From Gemmatimonadota bacterium (GTDB lineage Bacteria; Gemmatimonadota; Gemmatimonadetes; Longimicrobiales; Gaopeijiaceae): DNA of 35,787 nt. Within the stretch, counting starts at the first letter, position 1; every line of letters begins with the position of its first letter. Below the pieces are notes generated by a model, which was given only the letters and a program-made list of their open reading frames with translations, had not been told where the DNA came from and did not search any database. The translations under genes and the position numbers were made by a program. Below, in pieces: positions 26,008 through 33,616 of the stretch. Location: NCBI GenBank assembly GCA_022561145.1, contig JADFRS010000019.1, forward strand, positions 1 through 35,787, written 5' to 3'.

Positions 26008-26036
26008 AACCTACAAGATGCGACCCTCCTGTACAA
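26008..26036 (-). promoter_or_regulatory. Probable leuS-tkt promoter
   Basis: On the minus strand TTGTAC (26031-26036) is followed after 17 bp by TAGGTT (26008-26013). The same TAGGTT hexamer at the same spacing is seen in the promoter-like site at 33501-33529. The ATG of leuS lies 60 bp downstream. Confidence 0.45.
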
Positions 26037-26054
26037 CGGACGAATTTGAGTTTA

Positions 26055-26088
26055 GGCCGGGGCTCCGAGGGTGGCCCTCCGAGCGGCC
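26055..26088. terminator. Hairpin between the MutS-like gene and leuS
   Basis: GGCC arms, GCTC/GAGC and GAGGG/CCCTC form an interrupted stem with a 3-nt loop, about 24 bp after the stop of the MutS-like gene on the minus strand. There is no T-run on that side, so terminator function is doubtful, but its place at an operon end is suitable. Confidence 0.3.
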
Positions 26089-26111
26089 TTTGCGCTTGGG
26101 ATCAGGGTCGC

Positions 26112-28007
26112 TCACTCGGCCGCCTGGTGAGGGCCTCCGCCCGTTCGAGCCCCGTTGCCGTCGAGCCCGATCAGGCGCATCAGCTTGAGTGCGTTGGTGG
26201 AGTTCGCGATTCCTGGGCGAAGCTGGTAGTCGAACTGGAGCACCGCATCGTCCGAGGCCTCGCCGACCGCCTCCGTGAAGAAGACCGGGTGAGCCCGCGC
26301 CTTCAGGTCCTCGGCGTCGGCCAACGTGAGATCGTGCGTCGTGACGGCGCCGATCGCGCCGCTATCGAGCAGGTGTCGGATCACCTGACGAGCCGCGATT
26401 TGCCGTTCGGCCGTGTTCGTGCCGAGCAGGATCTCGTCCAGGAGGTAGAGCAAGTGGGATCCGGCGGTGCGACTCTCCGCGTGCGCCGCGTCGACGACCT
26501 CCTTGAGGCGCTTGAGTTCGGCCATGAAATAGGAGACGCCTTCCTCGATCGAGTCGCGGATACGCATACTCGTACGTAGCTCGAGGGGTGGCATCGAGAG
26601 CGAGCTCGCGCATGCCGGTGCGCCCGCTCCGGCCAGAACCGTGTTGAGGCCTATGGCCCGGAGAAGCGTGCTCTTCCCGGACATATTGGAGCCGGTTACC
26701 AGAAGGAACGTGTCGTGTGGACCGACGGTCACGTCGTTGGTAACGCACTTGGCCGTAGATAACAGGGGGTGCCCCAGCCCCTTGGCTGCGAGAACCGGCT
26801 CGGCGGACTCCTCAACCTGGGGGAATGTCCAGCCGGGGTGAGCGTGCGCGAGCCCGGCCAGGGCCGAGAGCGCGTCCGTGTCCCCGAGGCTGTCGAGCCA
26901 GGGCCGCAGATCCAGTCCACAGCGCTCTCGCCAGCGATCGAGGGCGGCATAAACGTGGATGTCCCAGAGCGTGAGAAGGTTCATCGGGAAGTGTAGGTCC
27001 GAAAGGCGGAGGTCCGACAACTCGATCCACCTGAACAGGCGCCTCAGCGCACCGGGTGCCGGCTCATGTCCCTCGGTCAGTCCATCACGTAGGCCGCGAA
27101 GATGCGGGCTCTCGAAGTCCTGCGCGGCGATCTCTTCAACCACCTCGGCATACCGCCTGAGTCCGGAGTCGCCCGACGACAAGCGCGCGAAGTCGCCCAA
27201 GATCCGCGTGCCCACATGACGCATGAGCACCAGGGTGGCGGCAATGGGCGGGATCCATAGGTAACCGACGACGCCCATGGCATGGAGCGTGATTGTCGAG
27301 ACGGTCAGAAACGGAAGCACCCACGACAGGATCCGGACGACCTTCTTGTCGCGCAGCCACACGGGCTCTTCCGCCCACGCCAATAAGCTCTCCAGCTCCT
27401 CGACGGTCACTGAACCGAGCATTCTTCCGCGAGCCGTGAGCGAATCGCGGAAGTCCAGCATTGGGGTCAGCTCGGCCACGGCTTCTTGGCGGGCCCGAAT
27501 TTCGGATGGGGAGGCCGGATCCATGAGCCATGCGCGCAGGGCTTGTATCCCAGGGCGGGTTCCCACGGCGCCGAGGAGCCCGATCAGTGAAGCGTGCCCG
27601 AACACGTCCAGATCATCGGCATACGGGTGGTCGATGGCCGGGGCGACGTCGAGCTCGTCCAGCTCATCCCACGCTCGGCGCAGCCGGGCGCCGGTCTGGT
27701 TGCTCACGTGCTCGAGTTGCGCTTGCCAGGCTTCCGCCCGCCTGACACGTGCGTGCCGATACATGAGCACCAGGAAGGCGTTCGCCAGGGCAAAACCGGC
27801 GATCAGCAGGGGGAGTGCGAGGCCCGGGAGCAGTGTCTGGCTGAGAACGACTAAGGTCGATCCTGCCAGAAAGAGGCTCATGCGCCAGTTGGATAGAGCG
27901 TGTGATTTCTGGGCAAGGGCTTCGCCCCGATCGTGCGCCGTGCGGGCTCTCTGTCGATAGGTCTCTTCCGGCCCGGCGGCCTCTACATCGTCTTGGTTGT
28001 CAGTCAC
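26112..28007 (-). CDS. Membrane-associated MutS-family ATPase
   Basis: The GTG at 28007 (VTDNQDDVEAAGPEETYRQR) has TGGAG just upstream and overlaps the previous stop by 8 bp (GTGACTGA). The 631-residue product has two hydrophobic hairpins, one near residues 45-85 (LSNWRMSLFLAGSTLVVLSQ; ALPLLIAGFALANAFLVLMY) and one near 205-250. A MutS lever/clamp-like helical core follows, then the MutS ATPase domain with Walker A TGSNMSGKSTLLRAIGLN, SMRIRDSIEEGVSYFMAELK, Walker B LLYLLDEILLGTN and TTHDLTLADAED. The mismatch-binding N-terminal domains are absent, so it is not a canonical repair MutS. Members of this subgroup have unknown function. Confidence 0.88.
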   Translation of the reverse strand: MTDNQDDVEAAGPEETYRQRARTAHDRGEALAQKSHALSNWRMSLFLAGSTLVVLSQTLLPGLALPLLIAGFALANAFLVLMYRHARVRRAEAWQAQLEHVSNQTGARLRRAWDELDELDVAPAIDHPYADDLDVFGHASLIGLLGAVGTRPGIQALRAWLMDPASPSEIRARQEAVAELTPMLDFRDSLTARGRMLGSVTVEELESLLAWAEEPVWLRDKKVVRILSWVLPFLTVSTITLHAMGVVGYLWIPPIAATLVLMRHVGTRILGDFARLSSGDSGLRRYAEVVEEIAAQDFESPHLRGLRDGLTEGHEPAPGALRRLFRWIELSDLRLSDLHFPMNLLTLWDIHVYAALDRWRERCGLDLRPWLDSLGDTDALSALAGLAHAHPGWTFPQVEESAEPVLAAKGLGHPLLSTAKCVTNDVTVGPHDTFLLVTGSNMSGKSTLLRAIGLNTVLAGAGAPACASSLSMPPLELRTSMRIRDSIEEGVSYFMAELKRLKEVVDAAHAESRTAGSHLLYLLDEILLGTNTAERQIAARQVIRHLLDSGAIGAVTTHDLTLADAEDLKARAHPVFFTEAVGEASDDAVLQFDYQLRPGIANSTNALKLMRLIGLDGNGARTGGGPHQAAE

Positions 28008-29112
28008 GGGCTCCAGAGGTCTGTTGGGCCGTCGTTGCCACGGCCGTGGAGGGTAGGAGCTCGAACGGGTCGTCCGCCCCATGGGCCTCAGCCGCCAGGT
28101 AACGAACCGCTTCCTTCAGGCTGCCTTTTTCCTCCAAGAGGGTCTGGAAATCGGTCAGGCGGTGGTGATACCGCATGCGCGCCAGGATTATGGCGTTGTT
28201 CAACGGAACGCTCAAGAAATACTGGAAGGTGCTCACCTTGAAGGTGGGTTGAACCTCCTCCGCGAAAATCCTCCTGTACCGTGAGAAGATCTCGTCCCGG
28301 CCGGCGACCTTGCCCTCGTAGTCGAGGCTGTCGTTCGCGTAGAACGCCTCGATTTCACCGACGAAGGTATCCAAGAAGCGGGAGAAGGTCTGATCGTCGT
28401 CCCAGCGGGCCCTGGCCCGTTGGCACCAAACCGTGTCGGTGCCTCCACCCTCGCGTGAACAGAAGAAATCGGCCGCCGCCGCCCGCCCCACGAAACTGGC
28501 GAAGCTCTCGTTGAAGCGGACCTGACCGCTCACGAACAAATGGTTGTGCGAGAGCTCGTGCAGAACGGTCTCGACTACGTCCACCTCGTCGGCCCTCAGC
28601 ACGCTGGAGACGAGGGGGTCGGCGAACCACCCGAGGGTGCTGAACGCACCCGTGGGCCGGAGGTACGTGTCGAAGCCTTGTTCCTCGAGCTTCAGTTGTT
28701 CGTCCTTGGCGTCGCCCACGTCGAAGAAGCCCCGGTAGGGGATGCTGCCCACCACGGGAAACCACCACGTCTTCGACTCGAGCCGGTCACGGTGTGCGGC
28801 GGAGAGCACCAGCGCGAGAGTGTCTTTCTCGAGCTGCGAGAAGGTCGTGTAGGAGTCGCCCACGTCCAGCTGGAGTACGTCGATCGCGTAGCGCCGGGCC
28901 TCACGGACGAGCGTGAGCTTTCCACGCGTGCGCTCATCGGTCGCGGGATCCAGAATCACCTCGGGGAGGGGGCGGCGCGCCCTGAGGATCTTGGCCTCCG
29001 CGAGGCCGGCCTTGATCACGTAAATGGGTGAGCACGCGGAAGCGAGCGCTCCGCCCGCCAATGTGGCCAGAAGGAGCGCTCGAATCCAAGAAGTGCGGCT
29101 GGGCCGGCGCAA
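28000..29112 (-). CDS. Zinc aminopeptidase-like lipoprotein (DUF2265 type)
   Basis: 370 residues. A lipoprotein signal ends ALLLATLAGGALASACSP. The zinc site is VLHELSHNHLFV (HExxH, His at about residues 183-187) followed about 20 residues later by FNESFASFVG with the third ligand Glu. The preceding sequence (FPVVGSIPYRGFFD; YLRPTGAFSTLGWFADPLVS) is typical of the predicted aminopeptidase family PF10023. It should act at the outer face of a membrane. It starts 5 bp after the prohibitin gene and overlaps the MutS-like gene by 8 bp, so all three form one operon. Confidence 0.88.
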   Translation of the reverse strand: MRRPSRTSWIRALLLATLAGGALASACSPIYVIKAGLAEAKILRARRPLPEVILDPATDERTRGKLTLVREARRYAIDVLQLDVGDSYTTFSQLEKDTLALVLSAAHRDRLESKTWWFPVVGSIPYRGFFDVGDAKDEQLKLEEQGFDTYLRPTGAFSTLGWFADPLVSSVLRADEVDVVETVLHELSHNHLFVSGQVRFNESFASFVGRAAAADFFCSREGGGTDTVWCQRARARWDDDQTFSRFLDTFVGEIEAFYANDSLDYEGKVAGRDEIFSRYRRIFAEEVQPTFKVSTFQYFLSVPLNNAIILARMRYHHRLTDFQTLLEEKGSLKEAVRYLAAEAHGADDPFELLPSTAVATTAQQTSGARD

Positions 29113-29117
29113 GGTTG

Positions 29118-30008
29118 TTAGCGTCCTCCGCCGATGTTCCTCATCAGGGGCACGCCACCCTCGGTGGGCACGTAGACCACTGAGCCGCCGGGCAACTCGC
29201 CGAGCGTCTCGATGTAGTGGAACGGCAGGTATGCGGGCGTCAGGCCCGCCGTGATGATCCGCTGGGCTTCAGCGAGTCCCTTGGCCGCCTCGACCTCCTG
29301 GCGTGCACGCTCCTGGATGATCTCGGTCTGGAACCTCTCGGCGGCCACTTGCTGCTCACGCTGGAGTTTTTCCTCGATCGCCTCCCGCACACGGGGTGGC
29401 GTCTGGATGTCCCGGACGAAGACGTCGAGAACCTCGATGCGGGCGCCGGCCTTGGCTTGCACCGCCTCTACCATCGCCGCCGAGACTTCGCGGCGGTTGG
29501 GCGAGAAGATCTCGTTGATGGACTTGGTCGCTATCGCGTCCCTCACGCCGTTCCGTACCGCGTTCAGGATGATGCGGCGCTTGATGTCCTCTTCGGTTCC
29601 GATCGTCTGATAGAGCTCCGGCGCGAGCGCCGGGTCGATCCGGAAGAGCAGGGAGATTTCGAGTGCGACGTTCATCTGCTCGCTGGTCTGAGCGTCGATC
29701 CGCTCGACGCTGCCGTCCGGCGGATAGGCTTGCTCCCGCACGGACATCTTCTCGACCGAAGCCAGAGGGTTGATGAAGTGGATGCCCTGCGGAAGGCTGA
29801 TCGGGTCGACGGTTCCCCAAAAGTGCTTGACCCCCACCTCGCCCACGCCGATGACGACTACGGCATTCATCCCTACAGCGATGAACCCGGCGAGCATGAG
29901 GCCATAGCCTACCAGCTTGGCGTTTCCCTTGCTCGTTACCGCACCGCCCCCTGCGCGGACGGCGGCCCCAACTACGATCACCATCATGGCCAGAAAGACT
30001 GGCCTCAT
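29118..30008 (-). CDS. Prohibitin / SPFH-domain membrane protein
   Basis: 296 residues. Two N-terminal hydrophobic segments (FLAMMVIVVGAAVRA; VGYGLMLAGFIAVGMNAVVV) anchor the SPFH/band 7 domain: GEVGVKHFWGTVDPISLPQG, HFINPLASVEKMSVREQAYP, then MNVALEISLLFRIDP. A helical coiled-coil region follows (EEKLQREQQVAAERFQTEII; ARQEVEAAKGLAEAQRII) and the protein ends with a Gly-rich tail. Prohibitin-like proteins form ring or cage assemblies at the inner membrane and often control membrane proteases. An AAGGAG ribosome site (30016-30021) precedes the ATG. It leads the operon with the aminopeptidase and the MutS-like ATPase. Confidence 0.92.
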   Translation of the reverse strand: MRPVFLAMMVIVVGAAVRAGGGAVTSKGNAKLVGYGLMLAGFIAVGMNAVVVIGVGEVGVKHFWGTVDPISLPQGIHFINPLASVEKMSVREQAYPPDGSVERIDAQTSEQMNVALEISLLFRIDPALAPELYQTIGTEEDIKRRIILNAVRNGVRDAIATKSINEIFSPNRREVSAAMVEAVQAKAGARIEVLDVFVRDIQTPPRVREAIEEKLQREQQVAAERFQTEIIQERARQEVEAAKGLAEAQRIITAGLTPAYLPFHYIETLGELPGGSVVYVPTEGGVPLMRNIGGGR

Positions 30009-30054
30009 GGTTCGCTCCTTTGTCGACGGGGAGAATCCCCCGGAAATACGGTCG

Positions 30055-30069
30055 CATGTGGGTCACATG
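30055..30069. promoter_or_regulatory. Palindrome CATGTG-GGT-CACATG in the prohibitin 5' leader
   Basis: A perfect 6-bp inverted repeat with a 3-bp centre. It lies about 20 bp downstream of a minus-strand -10-like TATTAT (30090-30095) and about 45 bp upstream of the prohibitin ATG. A regulator operator is possible. Confidence 0.4.
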
Positions 30070-30193
30070 TCGAACCTCATGTCCGCAACATAATACGAGG
30101 GGCGGGTCGATTGTCTTTAATAACTCGAACGCGACGCCGAGTTCAAGGTATCCCGGGCTGTCGTTCCTGCTCGCGACGTTCTATGCTGGCGCC

Positions 30194-31483
30194 ATGACAC
30201 TCGCGGAGGTCCTGTACGCGTCGATAGTGCGCGGCCTGAAGGCCGCCTCACCGCTGCTGGCGTTGGGCTCCTCGAAGATGGCTCGCGGCTTTCGGGCTAG
30301 GCGCCATGCGGTGGACACTCTCTCCGGGTGGGCCGCCGAAGGTAGGGACCCGAGTCGTCGCCTGGTCTGGTTCCACGCAGCGTCCGTTGGCGAGGCCCTG
30401 CAGGCGAGGGCGGTGCTCGAGGTTGTTCAGGCGCGGCGGCCCGATCTTCAGATCGCCTTCACTCATTTTTCTCCATCGGCCGAGGCGGTGGCGGCGCGCA
30501 TGCCCGCGGATGTCGCGGGCTACCTGCCCTGGGACGTGGCGACGGACGCCCGGGCTGCTCTGGATGCGCTGCGTCCGAGCTTGCTCGTCTTTACCCAGAA
30601 GGAGGTGTGGCCCACGCTCACGCGGGAGGCCGCGCGCACGGGTGTTCGGGTCGCGCTGGTGGCCGCCACACTTCCCGCGGGTGCGGGCCGAATGAGGCCA
30701 TTGGCCCGGCCCCTGATCAGCCCGGTCCTCGCCAAGCTCGACCTGGTGGCGGCGATCGACTCGTCCGACGGAGAGCGTTTCGTGAGCATTGGAGCGCGGC
30801 CCGGTGCCGTGCACGTGACCGGAGACCCGGGTGTGGATGCCGCATGGGTTCGAGCCAGCGCGGTGGATCCCTCCGCGCCTCACCTCGCTCCCTTCCAGGG
30901 CGATGACCGTCCCACGGTGGTGGCGGGGTCCACTTGGGAAGCCGATGAGGCGGTGTTGCTGCCTGCCTTGCAGAGTGTCCGAGTCGAGTGCGTTGGCCTG
31001 CGCCTGGTGATCGCGCCTCATGAGCCGACTCATGCCACTGTGGACCGGCTGGCGAAGGTGCTGGCCGCGGCGGGTTGGCGGACAACTACGCTGGGCAAGG
31101 TGGAGCGCGATGGCGACGTCGGAAACGTCGACGCGGTCATCGTGGACCGTGTCGGCGTCCTTGCAGACCTCTACTCAGTGGGACGCGTCGCTTACGTCGG
31201 GGGCGGGTTCCACGCTGGCGGCCTCCACAATGTGCTCGAGCCGGCCGCCGCGGGCAGGCCCAGCCTGATCGGGCCCCGGTATGCCGACTCCCGCGCCGCG
31301 GCGGATTTGGTTCAACGGGGCGGTGCGGTCGCCGTAGACGCCCACGGGCTGGGTCCGGCGCTCACCAGATGGTTGGACGATCCGAACGCAATTGCAGGAG
31401 CCGAAAGAGCAGCGACCGATTACGTGCTCGAGCACCGAGGAGCGGCCGAGCGGACCGTTGATTTGCTGCTGGACTGTTTCTAG
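30194..31483 (+). CDS. waaA: 3-deoxy-D-manno-octulosonic acid (Kdo) transferase
   Basis: 429 residues from ATG 30194; upstream in-frame sequence does not look like the family. The N-terminal domain has LVWFHAASVGEALQARAVLE and IAFTHFSPSAEAVA, and LLVFTQKEVWPTL. The C-terminal GT-B half has VVAGSTWEADEAVLLPAL, RLVIAPHEPTH and VGRVAYVGGGF, then GGLHNVLEPAAAGRPSLIGP, the nucleotide-sugar-binding block of WaaA/KdtA. The enzyme attaches Kdo to lipid A at the inner membrane, implying an LPS-bearing organism. The usual N-terminal transmembrane helix is weak or missing (AEVLYASIVRGLKAASPLLA is only mildly hydrophobic). It converges with the ABC exporter with a 7-bp gap. Confidence 0.9.
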   Translation: MTLAEVLYASIVRGLKAASPLLALGSSKMARGFRARRHAVDTLSGWAAEGRDPSRRLVWFHAASVGEALQARAVLEVVQARRPDLQIAFTHFSPSAEAVAARMPADVAGYLPWDVATDARAALDALRPSLLVFTQKEVWPTLTREAARTGVRVALVAATLPAGAGRMRPLARPLISPVLAKLDLVAAIDSSDGERFVSIGARPGAVHVTGDPGVDAAWVRASAVDPSAPHLAPFQGDDRPTVVAGSTWEADEAVLLPALQSVRVECVGLRLVIAPHEPTHATVDRLAKVLAAAGWRTTTLGKVERDGDVGNVDAVIVDRVGVLADLYSVGRVAYVGGGFHAGGLHNVLEPAAAGRPSLIGPRYADSRAAADLVQRGGAVAVDAHGLGPALTRWLDDPNAIAGAERAATDYVLEHRGAAERTVDLLLDCF

Positions 31484-31490
31484 GCTGCTT

Positions 31491-33296
31491 CTAGGCGGCG
31501 GACGGAGCGAACTGCAGCTCGTGCAGCCGGGCGTAGAGCCCGCCTCGCTCGAGTAGCTCCTGGTGCGTTCCTTCTTCGCACAATTCCCCATGGTGCAGCA
31601 CGACGATGTGATCTGCTCCCTGGACCGTGGACAGCCGGTGCGCGATGACCAAGGACGTCCGACCCAGCATGAGTCGGCTCGTGGCTTCCTCGATCTGGGC
31701 CTCGATCTCGGAGTCCACGGAACTGGTGGCCTCATCGAGGACGAGCACGGCCGGATCGTACGCCAGGGCCCGAGCGAACGACACGAGCTGCCGCTCACCC
31801 ACCGATAAGGTCGAGCCGCGCTCTCCCAACTCTTGCGAGTAGCCGTCGGGGAGGCGGTCGATGAATGGTGCTGCGCCCACCCGTTGTGCCGCCGCTCGTA
31901 CTCGTTCGTCGGAAATGTCGTCGTTGCCGAGGCGGATGTTGTAGCCCACATCCTGGCTGAACAAGAAGACGTCCTGGAGCACGAATCCGATCTGATCCCT
32001 CAGGTCGTTGAGGCGCAAGCGGTGGATGGGCACGCCGTCCAGGAGGATCTCGCCCTTCTGCACGTCGTAGAAGCGCATGAGCAGGTTCACCAGGGTCGTC
32101 TTTCCCGCGCCCGTGTGCCCTACGACGGCAATCTTTTGGCCGGGTCTTACGTGGAAGCTCACCCCCTTCAAGATCCAGTCCCACTCGTCTTCTTCGTTCT
32201 TCCCATATGCGAACCACACGTCGCGAAACTCGATCTCACCCTCGAGGGGCGAGGGCAGGGGAAGTGGGTCCTCCGGGTCACCGACCCCGATCTCGCGATC
32301 CAGGAGCTCGAAGATGCGCTCGGACGACGCCATGGCCCCCTGGAGCAGGTTGTACTTCTCGGAAAGGTCCTGGATGGGCCGGAAGAAACGCCGTGCCCAC
32401 TGGATGAACGCCGCGAGAATGCCCACCTGAAGCGCCCCGGCCAGGATCAGTGCGCCGCCCTGCCAAATGATGAGCGCCAGGGCGATGGCGGTGAACAGCT
32501 CGATGACCGGGAAGAAGAGCGCATAGTAGGTGATGGAGCGGAGGTGGGCCTCGAGGTAATCCCGGTTGATCTCGGCGTGGCTGTCCGCGTCGTGTTGCTC
32601 GCGATTGAAGTACTGCACGACGCGGATGCCTGTAAGGCGCTCGTGGAGGAACGCGTTGATGCGCGCCAGCCTCAGCCGGATATCGCGATACGCCGTACGC
32701 ACCTTGGCGCGGAACAGGATTGCCGTGAGCGCCACCAACGGCAGCACGGTGAACGTCACCAGGGCCAGCTGCCAGTGCATGTTCAGCATCAAGGCCACGA
32801 TGAAGACCAGGGTGAAGACGTCGCCGAACACCGCCACCAGCCCCGAGCTGAACAGCTCGTTCAGCGTCTCGACGTCCGAGGTGATCCTGGTCATGAGCCG
32901 GCCCACCGGATTCCGGTCGTAGAAACGGAGGTCCAGGCGCTGCATCTTGGCGAAGATCTCGGTCCGGAGGTCGAACATGACGCGCTGGCCGAGCCAGGTC
33001 ATCAGTAGGGCCTGCCCGTACATCAGGAAGAAGGACGCCACGACCGCAGCCATGTATACACCGGCCAAGACGGCCAAGTAGCTGCTGTCGCGGTCGGGAA
33101 TGGCCTCGTCCAGGGCGAGCTGGGTGAGCTTCGGTCCGATGACCTGAAGGCCCGCCGCCGCCAGAAGGATGAGGATGGCCAGTGCCACCTGGAGTTTGTA
33201 CGGCCGCAGGTAACGCAGGAGGCGCTTCATGAGGCGCGCGTCGTACGCCTTCCCCAGGGCGTCTTCTTCCTGGATGTGATCCTGAGCTGCGTTCAC
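31491..33296 (-). CDS. ABC exporter, MsbA/multidrug type (half transporter)
   Basis: About 601 residues from the GTG at 33296, which has GAGGAA 5 nt upstream; the ATG at 33311 lacks a ribosome site. Six transmembrane helices (about residues 40-320) include YDRNPVGRLMTRITSDVETL, the coupling motif of type IV exporters. The nucleotide-binding domain has Walker A GHTGAGKTT, Q-loop FVLQDVFLFSQD, signature LSVGERQ (family norm LSGGQ), Walker B VLVLDEATSSVDSE and H-loop IAHRLSTVQ. A homodimer would export lipids or drugs. Convergence with waaA suggests lipid A transport, but no feature proves the substrate. The upstream leader is listed separately. Confidence 0.9.
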   Translation of the reverse strand: MNAAQDHIQEEDALGKAYDARLMKRLLRYLRPYKLQVALAILILLAAAGLQVIGPKLTQLALDEAIPDRDSSYLAVLAGVYMAAVVASFFLMYGQALLMTWLGQRVMFDLRTEIFAKMQRLDLRFYDRNPVGRLMTRITSDVETLNELFSSGLVAVFGDVFTLVFIVALMLNMHWQLALVTFTVLPLVALTAILFRAKVRTAYRDIRLRLARINAFLHERLTGIRVVQYFNREQHDADSHAEINRDYLEAHLRSITYYALFFPVIELFTAIALALIIWQGGALILAGALQVGILAAFIQWARRFFRPIQDLSEKYNLLQGAMASSERIFELLDREIGVGDPEDPLPLPSPLEGEIEFRDVWFAYGKNEEDEWDWILKGVSFHVRPGQKIAVVGHTGAGKTTLVNLLMRFYDVQKGEILLDGVPIHRLRLNDLRDQIGFVLQDVFLFSQDVGYNIRLGNDDISDERVRAAAQRVGAAPFIDRLPDGYSQELGERGSTLSVGERQLVSFARALAYDPAVLVLDEATSSVDSEIEAQIEEATSRLMLGRTSLVIAHRLSTVQGADHIVVLHHGELCEEGTHQELLERGGLYARLHELQFAPSAA

Positions 33297-33376
33297 CGGT
33301 GTTCCTCGCATGGGCGCCGGGGCTCGGGGTACACCCTGCCGGGAAGGGGAGTTCCGGAGCCCCGCAGCCAAGAAAA

Positions 33377-33493
33377 TCAAACCGCGGCCCATCGATCGAC
33401 GGGCCGCGGTTCGGCTCGGTCAGCCGGTGAGAACCCCTGCCGGCCGGGGCGGTCCCGAAGGGCCACCGTGGCAGCCAGGGCTGCGGTGCTCAC
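33377..33493 (-). CDS. Putative 38-residue leader peptide upstream of the ABC exporter
   Basis: A GTG at 33493 lies 7 nt below the -10 hexamer, so the mRNA could start at or next to it (leaderless translation). The frame reads VSTAALAATVALRDRPGRQG and FSPADRAEPRPVDRWAAV, then TGA at 33377-33379. The last codons cover the terminator hairpin, so translating ribosomes would disrupt it. The peptide is Arg- and Pro-rich (7 Arg, 5 Pro), which could stall ribosomes. No homologue is known to me, and the ORF may be chance. Confidence 0.4.
   Translation of the reverse strand: MSTAALAATVALRDRPGRQGFSPADRAEPRPVDRWAAV
33380..33411 (-). terminator. Rho-independent terminator or attenuator in the ABC exporter leader
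   Basis: AACCGCGGCCC and GGGCCGCGGTT form a perfect 11-bp stem with a 10-nt loop. On the minus strand it is followed by TGATTTTC. There is no minus-strand gene upstream to terminate, apart from the short ORF inside this leader, so it fits attenuation of the exporter transcript. It sits 84 bp before the GTG start. Confidence 0.6.
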
Positions 33494-33500
33494 GGCGGCC

Positions 33501-33529
33501 AACCTAGACATTTCCGGCCAGTCGGTCAA
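33501..33529 (-). promoter_or_regulatory. Promoter of the ABC exporter leader
   Basis: Minus-strand TTGACC (33524-33529), 17 bp, TAGGTT (33501-33506). The first start-like codon, GTG, follows 7 bp later. With the hairpin at 33380-33411, this accounts for most of the 320-bp gap between the exporter and uvrA. Confidence 0.5.
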
Positions 33530-33616
33530 CGGCTTCTACAGCCGTAGACGACAGCCGACGCCCGTGTGCAACGGAAGTCGGTTCCACCGGCTCGCGCAGT
33601 CTGCTATCATCCCGGG

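Noticed and set aside
26055-26088. AGGGTGG near leuS as part of a T-box riboswitch
   Set aside because: The T-box-like string is on the plus strand while leuS is on the minus strand, and no other T-box elements are present.
29217-30197. 326-codon plus-strand ORF opposite the prohibitin gene
   Set aside because: Shadow frame; the minus-strand gene is complete with SPFH signatures.
31833-33008. 391-codon plus-strand ORF opposite the ABC exporter
   Set aside because: Shadow of the transporter with low-complexity Glu/His/Gln content.
33420-33500. Resemblance to a small SRP RNA (GGTCCCGAAGGGCCACC, GGCAGCC)
   Set aside because: The conserved SRP core (GGTCCGGAAGGAAGCAGCC) is not matched and the pairing does not fit; the promoter and leader reading is simpler.
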